NCBI RefSeq assembly: GCF_023273895.1
Contig: NZ_CP096883.1
Span: forward strand, 5,022,001-5,086,000
Length of the DNA: 64,000 nucleotides
Origin: Sphingobacterium sp. PCS056
Lineage (GTDB): Bacteria > Bacteroidota > Bacteroidia > Sphingobacteriales > Sphingobacteriaceae
Direction of reading: 5' to 3'
The notes under the pieces are model-generated. The model made no database searches and was not told the origin of the DNA. It saw only the letters and a program-made list of their open reading frames with translations. Shown piece by piece: positions 36,961 through 44,508 of this stretch (positions are counted from its first letter, which is position 1; each line of letters opens with the position of its first letter). The position numbers and the translations under genes are program-made.

Positions 36961-37104
36961 GGTGATTTCAACCAATATCTCTTATTATTGGAATGGATTT
37001 CACTTGAAGCGCATGAAGTTGGATCTCGTCATCTCAACACAAAACGAACGATGGAAAGCCTTGCTGCACAACTATTAAAATCATTTTTCGCAAGTTTTAC
37101 ATAA
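36961..37104 (+). pseudogene. Decayed partial copy of the monooxygenase gene at 39446
   Basis: The frame reads GDFNQYLLLLEWISLEAHEVG, cited in part, and ends FFASFT before a stop. It matches the C-terminal half of the intact protein encoded at 39446-39745 (DNQYILLVEWVSVEAHEIG, then DPFPQVLH). Nucleotide similarity continues through the CGCAAGTTTT stretch. The N-terminal half is missing, and the fragment follows the transposase remnant with no gap, which suggests a deletion or insertion joined the two. It is not expected to be expressed. Confidence 0.8.
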
Positions 37105-37207
37105 CGAAAATCTATAACAACTATATGATAGATTATAAAAACAAAAAAATTGTTTCAATTACACTATCGATAGAGTATCTCAGCACTTGGGATGAATCCA
37201 AATAAAT

Positions 37208-37873
37208 TTACTTTCTATTATAATTTTCAATCATTTTATATAGGACCAAGGTATCGCTTTCAATTTGACGAACCTTTCCGTTTATATCATATTCTATCGG
37301 TTTATCTCCAATTTGACGAACTCTACCATTGATATCGTATTCAACCCGCTCATCACCTATTTGACGAACTCTACCATTGATATCGTATTCAACCCGCTCA
37401 TCACCTATTTGACGAACTCTACCATTGATATCATAATCAATCTGTTTATCTCCAATTTGGCGAACCCGATTGTGAATATCATAATCAATCCGCCTATCTC
37501 CAATTTGGCGAACTCTATCATTGATATCATATTCAACCCGCTTATCACCGATTTGACGAACCCTATTGTGAATATCATATTCTATCCGTTTATCACCAAT
37601 TTGTCTAACCCTGTCTTGGATATCGTATTCAACCCGCTCATCACCAATTTGCCTTACCCTGTCTTGAATATCATACTCTATTCGTTTATCCCCAATGCGG
37701 CTAATTCGATTGTGAATATCATACTCTATTCGATTATTATCAATTTTATTACCTCGTGAAAAAAGAAGCTCCATTAAAAACTTATTTTCATTACTATTCA
37801 ATCGGTCTATCAATTGTGCTTGGACATTAATCGAAAAAAACAAAACAGAAAACAAAAACAACAACTTCTTCAT
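37208..37873 (-). CDS. Secreted protein of nine 16-residue YD-like tandem repeats
   Basis: I do not recognise this protein by name. It has 221 residues: a signal peptide ending near VQAQ (residue 20), a short region, nine full repeats of 16 residues at 57-200 preceded by a partial unit at 47-56, and a 21-residue tail. The unit is close to VRQIGDERVEYDINGR. Its Y-D-I-x-G-R-V core resembles the YD repeats of Rhs and teneurin proteins, though the unit is shorter. It probably forms a beta-hairpin solenoid outside the cytoplasm. Some units are identical at DNA level, so the number may vary between strains. It lies in the accessory region, divergent from the CE1 gene. Confidence 0.8.
   Translation of the reverse strand: MKKLLFLFSVLFFSINVQAQLIDRLNSNENKFLMELLFSRGNKIDNNRIEYDIHNRISRIGDKRIEYDIQDRVRQIGDERVEYDIQDRVRQIGDKRIEYDIHNRVRQIGDKRVEYDINDRVRQIGDRRIDYDIHNRVRQIGDKQIDYDINGRVRQIGDERVEYDINGRVRQIGDERVEYDINGRVRQIGDKPIEYDINGKVRQIESDTLVLYKMIENYNRK
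37274..37705 (-). repeat. 48-base tandem repeats inside the YD-like repeat gene
   Basis: Nine 48-base units encode the 16-residue repeats. The copies at 37312-37359 and 37360-37407 are identical base for base, while the units nearest the signal peptide have diverged. This points to recent expansion at the 3' end of the array. Confidence 0.85.
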
Positions 37874-38235
37874 CGTTAATAATTAAACATGTAATTTACT
37901 CTAATATCTCTCATCCTAAAAAGCTGACTCATACACTTTTCCTTTACTCATATCCTCTAAAAAAATACATCACAACGCCTTTCGTTACCGTGCAAGGTAA
38001 CGAAATAAATAGAAAAATGTTAACTTATAGCAACCTTAAAGACATCTTCACTTTGATAAATAATTGAAAACGGCTTAAATTTCACTGCTTAAATTTTAGA
38101 ATTTGTATGTATCGCCATTTTTTCACGTTTTTAGAACAGTACTGATCTTTCTTATTTCGTTTTTTCATATGCTAATAAAAAACCTTACATTTAGTTAACA
38201 ATTACAACCTATTATATAAAACGACCTTTATTCTA
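37874..38235. promoter_or_regulatory. Divergent intergenic region with an inverted repeat
   Basis: The 362-base gap separates the repeat protein gene (minus) and the CE1 gene (plus) and must hold both promoters. A perfect inverted repeat, TTTCGTTACC at 37980-37989 and GGTAACGAAA at 37996-38005 with a 6-base spacer, lies in the middle and has no T-run. It looks more like an operator than a terminator. No other feature is evident. Confidence 0.5.
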
Positions 38236-39336
38236 ATGACAAAACTAATTATTCTCCTTTCAGGCTTATTCATCAGTAATATGCTATCTGCTCAATCTTT
38301 AAAAGAGGATTTTAAACCAGCAACAACTAATCAACCAGGACAACTCTTCCCACAGGTTAACTCGCAGGGGTACGCCAGATTTAAAATACACGCACCAAAA
38401 GCAGACAGTGTAAGGGTAAGCTTAGGTTTAGGCGGAGGAAGTGGCACAGTCCTACAAAAACAAAATGATGGATTCTTTACAGGCACTACAGAAGGTCCAA
38501 TGGATGAAGGATTCCATTACTATAACATTACGGTAGATGGAGGAAAATTCAACGATCCAGGATCGATGAATTACTATGGATCTGTACGCTGGGAAAGTGG
38601 GATAGAAATTCCAGCACCTGATGAAGATTTTTATGCAGTCAAAGATGTGCCGCATGGACAGGTATCTCAAATATTATTCCCCTCCCCTAGCACAAACACT
38701 TCTCGTAGAGCATTTGTCTATACACCGCCAAGCTATAGTAAAGACCTCAATAAGCGGTATCCCGTTTTATATCTACAACACGGTTGGGGTGAAGATGAAA
38801 CGGCGTGGTCTAATCAAGGAAAAGCAAATCTAATCATGGATAATATGATTGCCGAAGGAAAAATAAAACCATTCATCATTGTCATGACCTATGGTATGAC
38901 TAATGAAGTGAAATGGGGAAAAATCAATGAATTTAAAATCGAAGAATTCGAAACCGTTTTAATTAAAGAACTAATACCTTATGTCGATGCTAACTTTAGA
39001 ACATTAACGGATAAGACAAACCGTGCCATGGCGGGATTATCAATGGGTGGAATGGAGACAAAAATGATCACACTACGTAATCCAAAAGTCTTCGCACACT
39101 ACGCATTATTAAGCGGAGGTACATACGCCGCATCCGATTTAGCTCATAAACCGGATGTAAAACTGATATTTCTCAGTTCTGGCAGTAGAGAAAATCCAGA
39201 TAGAGTAAAACAAGCGGTTGATGAACTGAAAAAAGCTGGCGTTAACGCCGTGTCTTACGTATCACCAAATACTGGACATGAATTTCAGACTTGGCGCCGT
39301 AGCTTGCGCGAACTAGCACCGCTGTTATTTAAATAA
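38236..39336 (+). CDS. CE1-type carbohydrate esterase, secreted
   Basis: The 366-residue protein has a signal peptide (cleavage near MLSAQ), an N-terminal immunoglobulin-like E-set domain (about residues 30-125) and a C-terminal alpha/beta-hydrolase. The nucleophile is Ser269 in AGLSMGGME and the histidine lies in GHEFQTW near residue 353. The block VLYLQHGWGEDETAW is typical of feruloyl esterase and acetylxylan esterase families (CE1, with an E-set or CBM48-like N-terminus). It should remove ester decorations from plant polysaccharides, but the exact ester is unknown. It sits between the repeat protein and the monooxygenase genes in the accessory region. Confidence 0.88.
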   Translation: MTKLIILLSGLFISNMLSAQSLKEDFKPATTNQPGQLFPQVNSQGYARFKIHAPKADSVRVSLGLGGGSGTVLQKQNDGFFTGTTEGPMDEGFHYYNITVDGGKFNDPGSMNYYGSVRWESGIEIPAPDEDFYAVKDVPHGQVSQILFPSPSTNTSRRAFVYTPPSYSKDLNKRYPVLYLQHGWGEDETAWSNQGKANLIMDNMIAEGKIKPFIIVMTYGMTNEVKWGKINEFKIEEFETVLIKELIPYVDANFRTLTDKTNRAMAGLSMGGMETKMITLRNPKVFAHYALLSGGTYAASDLAHKPDVKLIFLSSGSRENPDRVKQAVDELKKAGVNAVSYVSPNTGHEFQTWRRSLRELAPLLFK

Positions 39337-39445
39337 CATCATTTAATGGGTAATGGGGATCTGCCCATATTCTCCCTGATAGAATATGAGCAGATTTCAA
39401 ACTTTATTTGAAATTAAAGAAACATGAACTAAAAAAATACAAATC

Positions 39446-39745
39446 GTGATATTAGAAGTCGCCATATTAAAGGTAAAATCTGGAAGATCCAAACAATTTG
39501 AACTGGATTTTCAAATAGCAGAACAATACATATCTTCCATTAAGGGATATATAAAACATTCACTGATGAAATGTTTAGAAGTAGATAATCAATATATCTT
39601 ATTGGTTGAATGGGTTTCCGTCGAAGCGCATGAAATCGGATTCCGTCAGTCATCACAATACCAAAAATGGAAAACCTTATTGCATGACTATTACGATCCT
39701 TTTCCGCAAGTTTTGCACTATGAAGATTTAAATAGAAAAATATAG
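39446..39745 (+). CDS. Antibiotic biosynthesis monooxygenase (ABM) domain protein
   Basis: The 99-residue cytoplasmic protein has the ferredoxin-like ABM fold: ILEVAILKVKSGRSKQFELDF at the start, then YILLVEWVSVEAHE and DPFPQVLHYEDL. Members act as small cofactor-free oxygenases or haem-degrading enzymes. The substrate of this one is unknown. The start is a GTG at 39446, because the only nearby upstream ATG is closed by a stop two codons later. A decayed partial copy lies at 36961-37104. The gene is followed 63 bases later by the ASCH gene on the same strand. Confidence 0.82.
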   Translation: MILEVAILKVKSGRSKQFELDFQIAEQYISSIKGYIKHSLMKCLEVDNQYILLVEWVSVEAHEIGFRQSSQYQKWKTLLHDYYDPFPQVLHYEDLNRKI

Positions 39746-39808
39746 TAGATTTTAACAACAGCAACCGTTCATCTGGCCAATCTATTACAGAAGAAATATA
39801 AATAGTGT

Positions 39809-40276
39809 ATGCGAAACATCATTTTAAATAAATACTGGAAGGAATTTCAGCATGAAATGCCGGAATATAAAAAGTTAGAAATTCCACAGTCTTATTACTT
39901 TTGTGACAATGCACAGGATGCACATGAATGTGCCGAACTTGTACGAAAAGGTATTAAACGAGCTACAACACATTCCTTATCTGGGTTGGAAATCAATAAA
40001 GAGAAACTACCTGCTATCGGAGACCTGTCTATCGTCACCGATTGGCATGGAATGCCCAAAGCAATCACCAAAACCGTTAAAGTAGAGATTGTAAAATATA
40101 AAGATATCACAGCTGAATATGCTTTCATTGAAGGTGAAGGAGACAGAAGTTTAAGCTATTGGCAAAGGGTTCATTGGGATTATTACACAAGAGAACTGAG
40201 TGATCTCGGCTTAAAACCTTTTCAGGACATGAAACTTGTCTGCGAATACTTTGAGACAATTTGGCAAAAAAAATAA
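39809..40276 (+). CDS. ASCH domain protein
   Basis: The 155-residue cytoplasmic protein matches the ASCH family: ELVRKGIKRATTHSL near residue 48, the loop GDLSIVTDWHGMPKA, and the final GEGDRSLSYWQRVHWDYY. ASCH domains have a PUA-like fold and are thought to bind RNA. Related small members are RNases or amidohydrolases acting on modified cytidines. No catalytic assignment is possible from the sequence alone. It is the last gene of the accessory region, and a copy of the tRNA-Ser terminator repeat begins right at its stop codon. Confidence 0.85.
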   Translation: MRNIILNKYWKEFQHEMPEYKKLEIPQSYYFCDNAQDAHECAELVRKGIKRATTHSLSGLEINKEKLPAIGDLSIVTDWHGMPKAITKTVKVEIVKYKDITAEYAFIEGEGDRSLSYWQRVHWDYYTRELSDLGLKPFQDMKLVCEYFETIWQKK

Positions 40277-40441
40277 AACCCAAAGCAATTTGGGCTTTTG
40301 TTGTTTATAGCGTCCCCTCCTGAACTTGATCAAACAACAAAACATTCACAACAGAAGAAATAAGCAAAGCGGATAGCTTTGGTTAATGATTTTTAACCTC
40401 CCCCCTTTACAGGATCATGTACTTATCCCTAACACTCCGCA
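40273..40441. repeat. Direct repeat copy 2
   Basis: This is the right-hand partner of 36431-36600, offset by 3842-3847 bases. It starts immediately after the ASCH gene and supplies a terminator-like hairpin with a GCAA loop (arms in 40279-40294). The copies have diverged by point changes and short indels outside the 32-base identical block. Confidence 0.8.
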
Positions 40442-41063
40442 GAAACCTTGATCCGTTCGACTAAGATTTTTTGCCATATCTTTTCATTTACTATTCCGAA
40501 CGATAAATAGCAATTCCATATTCGCAAGAAAAATTTGGACGCTCTTCTTAGACTACCGTGTATGACTATGGTCTTTTACAGGCAATAAATAATTCTATTA
40601 ATGCGATCACCTTAATAAGCTAATATCATATTGGAGCCATATTCTTATCAAAGCCAGTATTTATTATATTATTCTACGGGAATAATAGAGGTTATATAGA
40701 GTTTTACCTATATCAACCCTATAGGAACCCTCTATAATTACACTATTATAACTTTATGATTGATCAATATGATGCAGCCTTAATGCTGAGTAATACTACA
40801 CAATATCACTGTCGTATTGGACCTCTCAATCTTAAATAATAGACAAATCAACACGTCTACGCAAATGGCATAATATCCATTAAAAAATATAAGATCACAG
40901 GTCTGTAATAGAGTAATTACGGAAGACTTTGAGGTGAATATGGGAAATAGAATAAAAATATTCGTTGACTTGACGATTATGGATAACAAATTAAAAAGAT
41001 GTAAAAACAAGTATTATTGCGACTGAAGTTTTAATCGATAATCATAACAAGGATAAATATAAT
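40442..41063. other. Gene-free stretch right of the accessory region
   Basis: About 620 AT-rich bases with no credible gene. A 76-codon minus-strand frame at 40780-41010 is rich in Ile, Phe and Asn without family features. I see no tRNA, integrase remnant or clear repeat here. Confidence 0.5.
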
Positions 41064-41106
41064 AAAAACACCCATTTGTAACAATGAAGCACAAATGGGT
41101 GTTTTT
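41064..41106 (-). terminator. Terminator of the CDGSH gene
   Basis: Sixteen-base perfect arms at 41064-41079 and 41091-41106 (core ACACCCATTTGT) with an 11-base loop and a minus-strand T-run, 40 bases after the CDGSH stop codon. Confidence 0.85.
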
Positions 41107-41146
41107 TATTAAAAAGAATCTTAATCCTTAAGATTACTCAGCGCTT

Positions 41147-41371
41147 TTATACTTTTTTTGGAGGAAGGTCGAAAGCGATCGCTTCATGTTCAAAATGTCC
41201 ATTATGAGCACCATCGCAAAAAGGTTTATTCTTGGATAATCCACAACGACAGATGGAGAGCACTGTTCTGCCCTGTAAACCATAAGCATCTCCATTTCTA
41301 TCAACGATTTCGAAATCACCTTCTATTTTTACCGAACCATTATTATTGATCGTAAGTTTTGTCTTTGACAT
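41147..41371 (-). CDS. CDGSH iron-sulphur domain protein
   Basis: The 74-residue protein has the complete 2Fe-2S ligand set of the CDGSH (mitoNEET-like) family: Cys41, Cys43, Cys52 and His56 in CRCGLSKNKPFCDGAH. It consists of this domain plus a short N-terminal beta strand region (LTINNNGSVKIEGDFEIVD), with no membrane anchor, so it is cytoplasmic. Such proteins transfer electrons or Fe-S clusters, but the partners of short bacterial forms are unknown. It is a single gene with a strong terminator; the suf genes lie 9 kb away. Confidence 0.93.
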   Translation of the reverse strand: MSKTKLTINNNGSVKIEGDFEIVDRNGDAYGLQGRTVLSICRCGLSKNKPFCDGAHNGHFEHEAIAFDLPPKKV

Positions 41372-41515
41372 AGCTATTTTATAAATATTTTCCTATACAA
41401 ACCTAGGAATAATCAAATGACTTTTTGCAATTTACTAGCTATTTAGAAGCGTTCCTTTTAATCTAATTAAATTAGGGTCTGTAATGATATAACTGACACC
41501 TGATTTATTAAACTC

Positions 41516-43354
41516 TTATATGATCCCATATAATGAGCCGCCTTTTGCCCCTAAATTATCCACTCTTTTCTCTACTGCAGGATCCTTAATCAAATCTGGC
41601 GCATGGTGTGGTTTACGTCTAGCATCAATAATAAGAGGTCCGTGACAACCCCAATGTTTGTATTTGGTAAAACTATTGACACCGTAAATATCATATGCTG
41701 GGTTTGATCTAGTAAAAGTGACCCAAACAAAATTATTCTCATTTGCTGCCGTAAAGTCTGCATCATCAGCCAAGACAATCATCTGAATTCCTGAAAATTC
41801 TTCATCTTTCATAGCATCACACCAGTTTTTTAAGATCGTTTCTTCCTGTTCATAAGATGTAAATGCTGCTCCATCGACTACAACAATTCCCGGCATAGCC
41901 ATTTTAACATTGTTAAATGGCCTTGGGATCGCTAAACCAGCCGGAATCTCCTTACTTAACGATCTTTTCTTTGAACCTGCGGCCGCAAAAACAACCTTTG
42001 ATCCAGCATTGAGTCCATCTCCAGAATAATCTAGAGTATCTATGGTTGTATTGGTATGAAAGTGCAAATCTCGCGTTAGATCAATTCTTTCCAACATATG
42101 CATAAAAAATCCTGCAACATTATAAATATCCAATGATGGATCATCTTCAATTGCTGCTATAAATAAATACTTTGCCAAACTCAGCTGATTTTTACCTAAA
42201 GCTTGACTTGCGATAGTCAAAATTTCTTGCGGACGATCTACTTTTTGATAAGGTGTATAACTTTCTCGACCTATCGCAAAAAGCAATGGATGTACTCCTG
42301 CAGCATCTACAGCATGGACCGCTTGCAAACCATTGATCTCTTTAGGGATAGCTGCTCCTGTAATTTCATGGATCAAATTACCAAAACTAGTGTCCTCCTG
42401 AGGAGGCCTTCCGACAACTGTAAATGACCAGATAGGATCCTTCTTGTGATAGACGTTATGAACCTTCATCAATGGAAAAGGATGTGTCAAACTATAATAA
42501 CCGATATGATCACCAAATGGTCCCTCAGGTTTCGTTTCATTCGGATAAACAGTACCCGTTATAACAAAGTCAGCATCTGAAGAGACACAAAAACCTTCCT
42601 TATCATAGAAATAACGAAATCTACGATTACCTAAAGCTCCGGCAAAAATCATTTCAGATAATCCCTCAGGCAAAGGCATAACTGCTGAAAGCGGATGTGA
42701 CGGTGGACCACCAATGAAAATACTGACTTTTAGAGGTTTTCCTAATTGATTTGCTTTCTGCTGATGAATACCAATCCCCCGATGCAATTGGTAATGTAGA
42801 CCAATTTCCTTATCTTGAATATAATCATTACCCGAAAGCTGTATACGATACATACCAAGATTAGCCTGCATAATACCCGGTTTCGTAATATCCTCGGTAT
42901 AAACCTGAGGCATAGTCACAAAAGCTCCGCCATCCATAGGCCAGTTAATTATCTGAGGAAGCTTGCTAATTGCTGTTTTTCCATATAAAATGGGAGCATT
43001 AGTTTTCTTTTTCCAGGGCAACGCTCCTAGTGCAACAGCGGAAGAACTTAAATATTTGAATGGATTTTTTAAGACCGATGTAGGATCCATTTTGACATCG
43101 ACCAATTTTTTAATATGGTCAAGTGTATCTCTAAACATAAATTTAGAGCGATTCAAAGTGCCAAATAGATTTGAAACAGCAGGAAAATCAGAACCTTTTA
43201 TATTTTCAAAATATAAAGCTGGACCCTCGACGTCATATACACGCATATGTATTGACGCCATCTCAAGATAAGGATCTACCTCCTCCTTGATACGAATTAG
43301 ATGTCCATGCTGCTCTAAGTCGGCAACACACTCTGCTAAACTTTTATACCCCAT
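41516..43354 (-). CDS. UbiD-family decarboxylase
   Basis: The 612-residue protein belongs to the prenylated-FMN-dependent UbiD family of (de)carboxylases. Features: the N-terminal GYKSLAECVADLEQHGHLIRI, the mid-region GGPPSHPLSAVMPLPEGLSE, and the motif KPEGPFGDHIGYYS that holds catalytic glutamates. It is longer than E. coli UbiD, in line with the Bacteroidota type often called menaquinone biosynthesis decarboxylase. The substrate is not certain: a quinone precursor or an aromatic acid. The flavin prenyltransferase UbiX is not in this window. It lies 80 bases downstream of the Rossmann protein gene on the same strand, so they may be co-transcribed. Confidence 0.9.
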   Translation of the reverse strand: MGYKSLAECVADLEQHGHLIRIKEEVDPYLEMASIHMRVYDVEGPALYFENIKGSDFPAVSNLFGTLNRSKFMFRDTLDHIKKLVDVKMDPTSVLKNPFKYLSSSAVALGALPWKKKTNAPILYGKTAISKLPQIINWPMDGGAFVTMPQVYTEDITKPGIMQANLGMYRIQLSGNDYIQDKEIGLHYQLHRGIGIHQQKANQLGKPLKVSIFIGGPPSHPLSAVMPLPEGLSEMIFAGALGNRRFRYFYDKEGFCVSSDADFVITGTVYPNETKPEGPFGDHIGYYSLTHPFPLMKVHNVYHKKDPIWSFTVVGRPPQEDTSFGNLIHEITGAAIPKEINGLQAVHAVDAAGVHPLLFAIGRESYTPYQKVDRPQEILTIASQALGKNQLSLAKYLFIAAIEDDPSLDIYNVAGFFMHMLERIDLTRDLHFHTNTTIDTLDYSGDGLNAGSKVVFAAAGSKKRSLSKEIPAGLAIPRPFNNVKMAMPGIVVVDGAAFTSYEQEETILKNWCDAMKDEEFSGIQMIVLADDADFTAANENNFVWVTFTRSNPAYDIYGVNSFTKYKHWGCHGPLIIDARRKPHHAPDLIKDPAVEKRVDNLGAKGGSLYGII

Positions 43355-43434
43355 AACGCCCTCTTTTTATTATTCTACTACAAAAATAACAGAATAATTG
43401 GCAGGATAAAGTTTAAATGACACCTTCAGTAATA

Positions 43435-44307
43435 TTATTTGTCAATCAAAAAATTACGATGCATACTTGTAAAAGTAAAATGAACTTTGCTAGACCAACT
43501 TGTATTGTCAACGTCAGACTCATACTTCATAATCCGTCGAAATTCATCAAAATTTTCTTTATGGATATTGTAAAAACGGGTATAAAATAATTTAACCATC
43601 CACTTGCTAATAGAGACCGTTCGGTACGTTCCACCTGGATGATTTACTTGCATATAACGCGAGAAAAGTTGCTTATAATCTAAACACTCGTCCCCACCTA
43701 AATAAATAACTTCACTAATAAAATCATGCTTCCACGGCATTACCCTAATCCAACGGTAAACATCCAATAAGGATATGGGGCTAAATTTGAGACTACCGAT
43801 ATGGTTCCAGTAAGGAATATATCTACTCTTAGCCAATTTGCTAAAAATATCACTTAAAATTGTACCCTTTCCAATTGCACTACTTTTCAATACCACCGTA
43901 TATTTGACCCTAAATTCTTCAAATAATGTTTGAATAGCATCTATATAAGAAGAATCCATCAATTGAGCCATGTATACAATTCGATCACAAGAATTTTGCT
44001 TACACACTTCAATAAAATTACGGAGTGAAATAAGTTCCATCTGCATATTCAATGGATCGTTCAATCCTGGGACCTGAGTAAAGTATATTCCTAATTGCAG
44101 ATCTTCTAGATAAAAATCTTTGGGTAGCGTGTTAGTCTTAAATAAATCAATTTCAAATAAATCTGCGGTCACAGATTCATCCAATCTTTTGTTAAAAATT
44201 TTCAAATTCCGCACTAGCCCCGTAACCTTAAATTCATCACTATGTAGATGGCTAACAGCTCGTCTTCCCAAATACGTATTTAAACCTGTAATTAATACAT
44301 CCATCAA
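43435..44307 (-). CDS. NAD(P)-binding Rossmann protein, epimerase/NmrA-like
   Basis: The 290-residue protein opens with VLITGLNTYLGRRAV, an atypical form of the GxxGxxG dinucleotide-binding motif of extended SDR proteins (the first glycine is followed by LNTYLG). A middle YMAQLMDSSYIDA region corresponds to the catalytic strand, but no clear YxxxK pair is visible, so it may bind NAD(P) without SDR catalysis. The length and layout fit NmrA/CC3-like proteins. The start may be ATG 44307 or the next ATG 44304. It is divergent from the DASH photolyase, and the two share a 201-base intergenic region with repeated TGTCAAT boxes. Confidence 0.68.
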   Translation of the reverse strand: MMDVLITGLNTYLGRRAVSHLHSDEFKVTGLVRNLKIFNKRLDESVTADLFEIDLFKTNTLPKDFYLEDLQLGIYFTQVPGLNDPLNMQMELISLRNFIEVCKQNSCDRIVYMAQLMDSSYIDAIQTLFEEFRVKYTVVLKSSAIGKGTILSDIFSKLAKSRYIPYWNHIGSLKFSPISLLDVYRWIRVMPWKHDFISEVIYLGGDECLDYKQLFSRYMQVNHPGGTYRTVSISKWMVKLFYTRFYNIHKENFDEFRRIMKYESDVDNTSWSSKVHFTFTSMHRNFLIDK

Positions 44308-44406
44308 TGAATTATTAAAATTTCTTTTATCACAAATTAAACAAATAAAATACAGTAAGGTTTAATTGAAACCGTTTTTTTACATTTTTAGTTATTGTCC
44401 TTTTAT

Positions 44407-44430
44407 TGTCAATATGTCAATAATGTCAAT
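44407..44430. promoter_or_regulatory. Three TGTCAAT repeats upstream of the photolyase
   Basis: TGTCAAT occurs at 44407-44413, 44415-44421 and 44424-44430, with a partial TGTC at 44396. The spacing is 8 and 9 bases. They lie 20-45 bases upstream of the photolyase -7 box and also upstream of the divergent Rossmann gene, so a common operator is plausible. Confidence 0.5.
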
Positions 44431-44449
44431 AAAACAAACAATAACCTTA

Positions 44450-44457
44450 TATATTTG
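44450..44457 (+). promoter_or_regulatory. -7 box of the photolyase gene
   Basis: TATATTTG matches TAnnTTTG exactly, 51 bases upstream of the ATG at 44509. No TTTG is found at -33, and the TGTCAAT repeats occupy that place, which is consistent with activator- or repressor-dependent control. Confidence 0.5.
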
Positions 44458-44508
44458 TACATCCTATATGCTTTCTTGGGGGAAATAGTACAACAAAATT
44501 ATATCTGT

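Noticed and set aside
37274..37705. Regularly spaced 48-base repeats that could suggest a CRISPR array
   Set aside because: The repeats are contiguous without spacers, lie in frame inside a signal-peptide-bearing gene, and encode a conserved 16-residue protein unit.
37265..37759. 164-codon plus-strand open frame opposite the YD-like repeat gene
   Set aside because: It is the mirror of the repeated minus-strand gene. Its Ile/Asn/Phe repeats have no signal peptide or family features.
40780..41010. 76-codon minus-strand frame right of the accessory region
   Set aside because: AT-driven Ile/Phe/Leu composition, no recognisable domain, no start signal and no terminator at its end.
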